From the NCBI GenBank assembly GCA_036824465.1, contig DAITAC010000125.1, forward strand, positions 1 through 10,490: a DNA stretch of 10,490 nucleotides, written 5' to 3'. Below, piece by piece: positions 6,397 to 10,490 of the stretch. The notes beneath the pieces are model-generated. The model did no database searches. It was not told the DNA's origin and saw nothing but the letters and a program-made list of their open reading frames with translations. Origin of the DNA: JAKOQB01 sp036824465 (GTDB lineage Bacteria > Pseudomonadota > Gammaproteobacteria > Burkholderiales > Burkholderiaceae_F). Position numbers and translations under genes: made by a program. The stretch's first letter is position 1; each line of letters starts with the position of its first letter.

Positions 6397-8265
6397 TCAC
6401 ATGCCCCGCGTCGACAGCACCAGATGGAACACCGACGAATCTACCGGCACCAGCACGCGCAGCTTCTCGTGCACGACCACCGATACGCGATCGCCGTGAC
6501 GCGCCAGCCGGGCGAGCAGCCGCTGCAGGTGGGCGACGTGCTGCGCCTGCAGCTCCTCGATGTGCAGGGTGAGTGTCGAATGCGTGTCGCGCAGCAGCTT
6601 CTCCAGTCGCGGGGCGGTGCGCGAGAAAAAGCGCGCGTCGAGCAGACCGGCGAGTGTCAGGTCCAGCTGAAGCGGCCCCGGCCGCCAGGCGAGTGCCACC
6701 TTGCCTGCATCCAGATAACGCGCCACCGCGCGGCGCAATGCGCGCAGGCGCCGGTCCACCACGGACTCTTCGACGGCGGCCCGAGTGAATCTCCGGCGTA
6801 CGTAGGACTGCATCGACAGGCCTGTGATCCAGTCGGAAATCACCGTCGGCAGTTTGCTCGGAGAAAAGACGGGCAGCGTGCGGACAAACGTCGCCCAGCG
6901 GCGCGGGCCGCCAGGCAGGATGCCCTTGGCGAGCAGGCGCGTGAGGATGCGCACCTTGTCGAGCGCGGTGTACTCGCTGCGGTACACCGGCGCGCGCATC
7001 CAGCGCAGCTTGTTGCGGATGCGCTGGGCGATGCCCTGGTCGCTCAGTAGTTGCTCGTACAGTTGCCGGTAGGCGGAGATCATCGCCTCGTAGCTCATGC
7101 GCTTGGGCACGATGTTGGTGCCCAGGCGCGTGTTGTCGCCATCATCGGCGCGCTCGAGCAGCCGGCCTTCCTGCTTCAGGCGCTCATAGAGCGGCGTGCG
7201 CGGTAGAGCCGTGAGCAGTCCGACCATCGCGGCCTGGATGCCGGAGTCCAGGATGAAGCGGCGTTGCCGCTCGAAGGTTTCGAGCGTGTCATTGTCGAAG
7301 CCGACGATGAACCCGCCCAGCACGTCGATGCCGTGCGCATAGATACGCCGCAGCGCGCCCAGGATGTCGGTGCCCATGTTCTGTGTCTTGCGACTTGCCT
7401 TCAGCGTTGCCTCGTCCGGCGTTTCGATGCCGATGAAGACCCACGCGAAGTTGGCCGCGCGCATCAGCGTCAGCAACTCGTCGTCCTGCGCGAGGTTCAG
7501 CGATGCTTCGGTGCCGAACGCAAACCGGTAGTGATGTTGCCTCTGGTAATCCGCCAGGAAGCGCAGCAGCGCCTTGGCCTCACCGCGGTTGCCGATCAGG
7601 TTGTCGTCGACGAAGAAGACCTGCCGCGCGCCCTGCGCCCGTAGCGCATCGAGTTCGAGGCCGATCTGCTCCGCGCTCTTCATGCGCGGGCGCCGGCCGA
7701 ACATCACGATGATGTCGCAGAAGTCGCACCGGTATGGGCAGCCGCGCGAGAACTGCAGACTCGCGGTGTTGTAAAGGTCAAGCTTCAGCAGATCGAAGCG
7801 CGGTGTGGGCGAATCCGCGAGCGCCACCGTGCCGGTCTCGCAATACAGGGGTTTGGGTTGGCCAGATTCAAGGTCGCGGCAGAATTCGGGCCAGATGTAC
7901 TCCGCCTCGCCGGCGATCGTGGTGTCGGCGAGTTGTGTGAACTTCTCCGGGCACAGTGACGCGTAGCTGCCGCCTGCCACCACGTAATGGCCGCGGCGGC
8001 GATAGTAGCCAATCAGTTCGCTCTGGCGCGGGAACTGCACCCCCATGCCGCACACGCCGACGATATCCACCTCGGGGGCAAGCGGCACCGGTTCGACGTT
8101 TTCGTCGACGATGGTCACCTGCCAGTGCGGCGGGCACAGCGCCGCCAGCGTCGCGAGCCCGAGCGGCGGATTGATCGTGCGCTTGCCGGGCACGATCTCC
8201 GTCATCGCGAAGCGAAAGCTCCAGAAGCTCTCGGTGAAACGCGGATTGATGAGCAACAGTCGCAT
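6397..8265 (-). CDS. B12-binding radical SAM protein with DUF4070-like and C-terminal extension
   Basis: A 622-residue protein (from ATG at 8265). Order: an N-terminal Rossmann-like cobalamin-binding domain (about 1-130, MRLLLINPRF ... INPPLGLATLAAL, VDIVGVCGMGVQFP, HYVVAGGSYASL, IAGEAEYIWPEF), a radical SAM core whose [4Fe-4S] cysteines are CPYRCDFC (Cys176, Cys180, Cys183), with the later VFFVDDNLIG, FGTEASLNLA, VFIGIETPDEATLKASRKTQN and GGFIVGFDND elements, then a DUF4070-like region (about 365-490). These class B-type enzymes use SAM and often cobalamin to methylate or rearrange unreactive carbons; the substrate is unknown. The classic DxHxxG cobalamin-ligand motif is not evident, as in many of this group. 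The last about 130 residues look like an added STAS-like segment. A GTG at 8298 would add 11 residues, but the domain starts at the chosen ATG. No neighbouring pathway gene is evident. Confidence 0.9.
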   Translation of the reverse strand: MRLLLINPRFTESFWSFRFAMTEIVPGKRTINPPLGLATLAALCPPHWQVTIVDENVEPVPLAPEVDIVGVCGMGVQFPRQSELIGYYRRRGHYVVAGGSYASLCPEKFTQLADTTIAGEAEYIWPEFCRDLESGQPKPLYCETGTVALADSPTPRFDLLKLDLYNTASLQFSRGCPYRCDFCDIIVMFGRRPRMKSAEQIGLELDALRAQGARQVFFVDDNLIGNRGEAKALLRFLADYQRQHHYRFAFGTEASLNLAQDDELLTLMRAANFAWVFIGIETPDEATLKASRKTQNMGTDILGALRRIYAHGIDVLGGFIVGFDNDTLETFERQRRFILDSGIQAAMVGLLTALPRTPLYERLKQEGRLLERADDGDNTRLGTNIVPKRMSYEAMISAYRQLYEQLLSDQGIAQRIRNKLRWMRAPVYRSEYTALDKVRILTRLLAKGILPGGPRRWATFVRTLPVFSPSKLPTVISDWITGLSMQSYVRRRFTRAAVEESVVDRRLRALRRAVARYLDAGKVALAWRPGPLQLDLTLAGLLDARFFSRTAPRLEKLLRDTHSTLTLHIEELQAQHVAHLQRLLARLARHGDRVSVVVHEKLRVLVPVDSSVFHLVLSTRGM

Positions 8266-8776
8266 GCAGGGGTCCGTACAGCGCGGTTGAGAAGACACTT
8301 CGGCGCGACAGCGCTGAAGCGACCATCAATGCGGTCAGAGGTGTGATTTCGGCGGTGCGTTCGGGCCCATATCTAACTGTAAACCTTGGCGCAGCATTCA
8401 GTCGGACGCAAGGGGCCTCACCGGCCCGGTGCAGATTCATTAACAAGGATCAAAGAATCGGCGGCGCATTCCCGCGAGGCAAGGTCAAGTCGCGGCGGAT
8501 GAAATTCATACTCTTGCCGGTGGTCGAGTTGAAGGTCCGGCGTCAAACGTGAACAGGTCTGACCGCTCCAAGCCCTTCGCAACCACAACCCACCTCGACC
8601 ATCAACGTTCGCATGCCAAGGACGGGACGGCGACCACAAAGAGCCCGCCGGCGGGGAAGATCGTCCCGGCACGTACCCAGCACAACGTCGCAGGACCTGC
8701 AGCCCAGCGCCGCGGTGACTCTCCGCGGTATTCATCAGTCGCGGGCCGCTTCTGGGTTGTCGTTGCCACATGTCGC
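8266..8776. other. 511-bp intergenic region between two minus-strand genes
   Basis: It lies upstream of the radical SAM gene and downstream of the PAP2 gene, so it should carry the radical SAM promoter. I see no convincing -35/-10 pair. A short palindromic CACCGGCCCGGTG occurs near 8420. Reading frames on either strand have no recognisable family or ribosome binding site. Confidence 0.45.
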
Positions 8777-9499
8777 TCAGGCGTGATGGACTTCAAGCGC
8801 AACGCTCATTGCCAAAGGAAGAATCGCTCCGATGCACGCAGCGGCCAACACATCAGTCGGCCAATGCGCGCCCAGAACCAGACGCGAGAGAGCAACAAGG
8901 CTGATCCAGGAAGATGCTGCCAACAGAGTGAATTTGCTCGCGGCAGGCCAAGCCCTGTTCGCGCACAGGGCCGCGGCGGTGGCAAACGCGGCGACAACGA
9001 GGGTATGCCCGCTGGGAAAGCTGGAGCCCCAGTACCACTCTGCTTCCCATAGCGCTGGCCGAGTCCGGCCGACAAGCGTCTTGATCATGTAGACGACGGC
9101 CGCACCGCCGACGACCGACGCTGTCAGGAGCGCAGCATCGAAACGGCGCCTCGCCAGGAGCAGCGCAATCACAACCGCGGTCGTAAGCGGAAATAGAACG
9201 GTCGATGACCCGGTGTACGTGATCGCTTCGAAGAGGCCCGTCAGATTGCCCGGAGCATGTTTGTGGACGAACAGCAGTATCGCCGCGTCAACGGGTCCGG
9301 ACTCTCCGCCCAGCACATCCTCGCTCACCTTGATTGCCGAAACGGCAAGCACAAGGATCAGCAGGATGGCCAGACGACGCTTCCTCACCGGCGCGGACCA
9401 CGTCGGCTGCTCGTGTCGCACATAGGTACGCAGCGCCAGGTAGAGGCAAACAACGATCAGCGGGAGCTTCACGATGTCTGCGATCAACTCGAAGATCAT
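8777..9499 (-). CDS. PAP2 superfamily membrane phosphatase
   Basis: A 240-residue multi-pass membrane phosphatase. The three PAP2 catalytic motifs are complete: KTLVGRTRP (140-148, the KxxxxxxRP motif), PSGH (162-165, acid/base His165), and SRLVLGAHWPTD (205-216, the SRxxxxxHxxxD motif, nucleophile His212). Hydrophobic segments near 2-23, 43-57, 98-117, 123-139, 166-180, 188-204 and 217-234 fit a six- or seven-helix protein with active-site loops facing the periplasm. Family members dephosphorylate undecaprenyl pyrophosphate, phosphatidate, phosphatidylglycerophosphate or sugar-lipid diphosphates; the substrate cannot be read from sequence. The ATG at 9499 has GGAGG only 3 nt upstream, a short spacing that may limit translation. 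It stands alone, about 500 nt upstream of the radical SAM gene on the same strand. Confidence 0.92.
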   Translation of the reverse strand: MIFELIADIVKLPLIVVCLYLALRTYVRHEQPTWSAPVRKRRLAILLILVLAVSAIKVSEDVLGGESGPVDAAILLFVHKHAPGNLTGLFEAITYTGSSTVLFPLTTAVVIALLLARRRFDAALLTASVVGGAAVVYMIKTLVGRTRPALWEAEWYWGSSFPSGHTLVVAAFATAAALCANRAWPAASKFTLLAASSWISLVALSRLVLGAHWPTDVLAAACIGAILPLAMSVALEVHHA

Positions 9500-9832
9500 T
9501 TACCTCCGCGCGTTGACTTAGGCGGTCCGTGGCCTCTCGTTCAGGATGCGCGCGCGTATTCGCGTCACGTTCACAAGATACCGGCGCGTCCCAAGGCGTG
9601 CACTTCTGCGCGACTCAGCGAAGGCAGAGTCATTCAACGGACTCGGCCCCGCTCAGTGGCATTCTCAATCGACCAAGTTCGGGCCGTTGCAATCGATCGG
9701 CCTGTCGGGTGACGCCGACGTTCACCTCCGGCGCAGCGCACCCTTGACGTCCCGGCTCGGACTCATGGCGTTCGCGCGTAGGCGACACAGCAGCGTCGGC
9801 CGGGAAGCCTCGTCAGGCTGCCGGTACAGCAG
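9500..9832. other. 333-bp gap upstream of PAP2, with a hairpin at its right end
   Basis: It separates PAP2 from the two-TM gene, both on the minus strand. Apart from the hairpin at 9800-9824 I see no gene or recognisable signal. Open frames have Arg/Ser/His-rich translations without ribosome binding sites. Confidence 0.45.
9800..9824 (-). terminator. hairpin just past the two-TM gene
   Basis: CCGG (9800-9803) and AGCCT (9806-9810) pair with AGGCT (9815-9819) and CCGG (9821-9824): nine base pairs with a small internal loop and a 4-nt tip. It begins 8 nt after the minus-strand TAG at 9833-9835. No U-tract follows, so it may act as a Rho-assisted terminator or a 3'-end stabiliser. Confidence 0.4.
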
Positions 9833-10054
9833 CTAGCTCTGCTTGCTTCCAAAAAGCAGGAGCGCGCCGCCAATCACGATCGCCCCAACGCCCACCCAAA
9901 TGGGGACGTTGACCTTCTGTTTGTCCTTCACCGTCAGTTCAATCGGTCCCAGTTTGAGGTCATGGGTCTCCTTGGTGTAGCTGAAGCCGCCATACACCAG
10001 CGCCAGAATACCGGCCACGATCATTGCGATTGCCGCCATTTTCACTGCGTTCAT
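9833..10054 (-). CDS. small two-TM membrane protein of unknown function
   Basis: A 73-residue protein. It has a first membrane helix (about 4-24, VKMAAIAMIVAGILALVYGG), a polar loop with a conserved-looking block FSYTKETHDLKLGPIELTVK (24-43) and KQKVNVPIW, and a second helix (about 51-69, PIWVGVGAIVIGGALLLFG). I recall similar two-helix proteins with the 'YTKETHD.KLGP.E' block in many Gram-negatives, without a known function. The ATG at 10054 is preceded by GGGAAG. Its start overlaps by ATGA the stop of a possible 29-codon ORF. A hairpin lies right after its stop. The neighbouring divergent lipoprotein gene suggests an envelope or stress context. Confidence 0.85.
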   Translation of the reverse strand: MNAVKMAAIAMIVAGILALVYGGFSYTKETHDLKLGPIELTVKDKQKVNVPIWVGVGAIVIGGALLLFGSKQS

Positions 10055-10140
10055 CTCGTCTTCCCTTCAAAGAAAAGGAGTCTCTTGAACCGGATGACGC
10101 CGATGCCACCGGCACTGAACATCCAGTTGCTTGCAGCCAT
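10051..10140 (-). CDS. possible 29-aa leader ORF overlapping the two-TM gene
   Basis: Reads MAASNWMFSAGGIGVIRFKR then LLFFEGKTR; its TGA (10051-10053) overlaps the ATG (10052-10054) of the two-TM gene as ATGA. AGGAAG sits about 8 nt before its ATG, and the early codons are GC-rich at third positions. The overlap suggests translational coupling, either a leader peptide or a small protein. No homologue is known to me, and the frame may be accidental. Confidence 0.3.
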   Translation of the reverse strand: MAASNWMFSAGGIGVIRFKRLLFFEGKTR

Positions 10141-10389
10141 TGAAAACGCTTCCTGGAACTGACTCACTCGACAAACAAATGCTACGAATGACCAAGGCGC
10201 GCCGTCTGTACGCTGACGCACAGATTGGCTGACCTGATTGAGGAGCGCGCGTCGGGCAGTTGACTCAGGCACACGTCGGCGCGCGGGCAGTAGCGCTGTG
10301 TGCGATAGCGAACAGACGACGTCCGGGTTCGAAGATAGTCTGCTTCTGTGCCCGCCCTCTGGCGGACTGTTTCACACAAAGGGAAAAGC
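10055..10389. other. 335-bp divergent intergenic region
   Basis: It separates the divergent two-TM and lipoprotein genes, so both promoters should lie here. It contains the possible 29-aa ORF (10051-10140), a pair of near-identical direct repeats (GCGCGTCGGGCAGT at 10247-10260 and GCGCGCGGGCAGT at 10280-10292, about three helical turns apart) and a small CCGCC/GGCGG hairpin (10352-10365) just before the lipoprotein's ribosome binding site. No promoter could be assigned with confidence. Confidence 0.4.
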
Positions 10390-10490
10390 ATGACAAACAT
10401 CAATCGTAAATTTGCCGCCATCGCAGGCGCGCTGTTCATGGCCACCGCACTGGGCTGCGCCTCGACGGCGAAACACGAAGGCACCGGCGA
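10390..10490 (+). CDS. N-terminus of a BON-type lipoprotein, truncated by the window edge
   Basis: Only the first 33 codons are visible: MTNINRKFAAIAGALFMATA, then LGCASTAKHEGTGE. This is a lipoprotein signal peptide: basic start, hydrophobic core, and a lipobox-like ALGC with the lipidated cysteine at position 23, then a short polar linker. The 'GCASTxxxEGTGE' pattern right after the cysteine is what I know from small BON-domain (OsmY-like) lipoproteins of betaproteobacteria, induced by osmotic or envelope stress; the BON domain itself would lie outside the window. GGGA lies about 6 nt upstream of the ATG. Divergent from the two-TM gene. Confidence 0.7.
   Translation, partial: MTNINRKFAAIAGALFMATALGCASTAKHEGTG

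Noticed and set aside
10260..10288. TTGACT as a -35 box for the lipoprotein gene
   Set aside because: No -10-like hexamer occurs at 16-18 nt spacing, so the hexamer alone is not evidence of a promoter.

Overview
This is a high-GC chromosomal stretch from a Gram-negative bacterium. It is most likely a betaproteobacterium of Burkholderiales or Rhodocyclales type. I judge this from the FadD N-terminus, the small stress and envelope proteins (DUF3309, CsbD family, a BON-type lipoprotein), the strong GC bias at third codon positions, and the GTG starts. The placement is an inference; no rRNA or marker gene is present. I see no IS element, tRNA, rRNA, CRISPR array or phage gene.

Layout. Positions 26-453 hold two small minus-strand genes: a DUF3309 hydrophobic mini-protein and a CsbD-family stress protein. 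A sparse interval of about 1.27 kb follows (454-1721). Its only recognisable content is a decayed second copy of the csbD leader and 5' end (769-845) and a few dyad-symmetric sites. Positions 1722-2513 encode a secreted or anchored Pro/Tyr/Gly-rich protein. A plus-strand block then runs from 2694 to 5957: a TetR/AcrR-type regulator, a complete AMP-forming long-chain acyl-CoA synthetase (FadD), and a GNAT acetyltransferase whose start lies 1 nt after the fadD stop. On the minus strand, 6397-8265 encodes a B12-binding radical SAM protein with an unusual C-terminal extension, and 8777-9499 encodes a PAP2 membrane phosphatase. A two-TM mini-protein (9833-10054) is preceded by a possible 29-codon ORF overlapping it by ATGA. 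At the right edge the 5' end of a divergent lipoprotein gene (10390 onward) runs out of the window.

How the genes may work together. The clearest functional unit is tetR - fadD - GNAT. FadD activates fatty acids to acyl-CoAs. The coupled GNAT resembles the Pat-type GNAT domains known to acetylate the catalytic lysine of AMP-forming synthetases, so this could combine transcriptional and post-translational control of fatty-acid activation. This is a hypothesis from context, not a demonstrated system. The small genes at both ends (DUF3309, CsbD, two-TM protein, BON-like lipoprotein) together with PAP2 suggest a general or envelope-stress neighbourhood. Most of the window is ordinary; the items most worth a second look are the GNAT-FadD coupling, the C-terminal extension of the radical SAM protein, the csbD remnant, and the dyads upstream of several genes.
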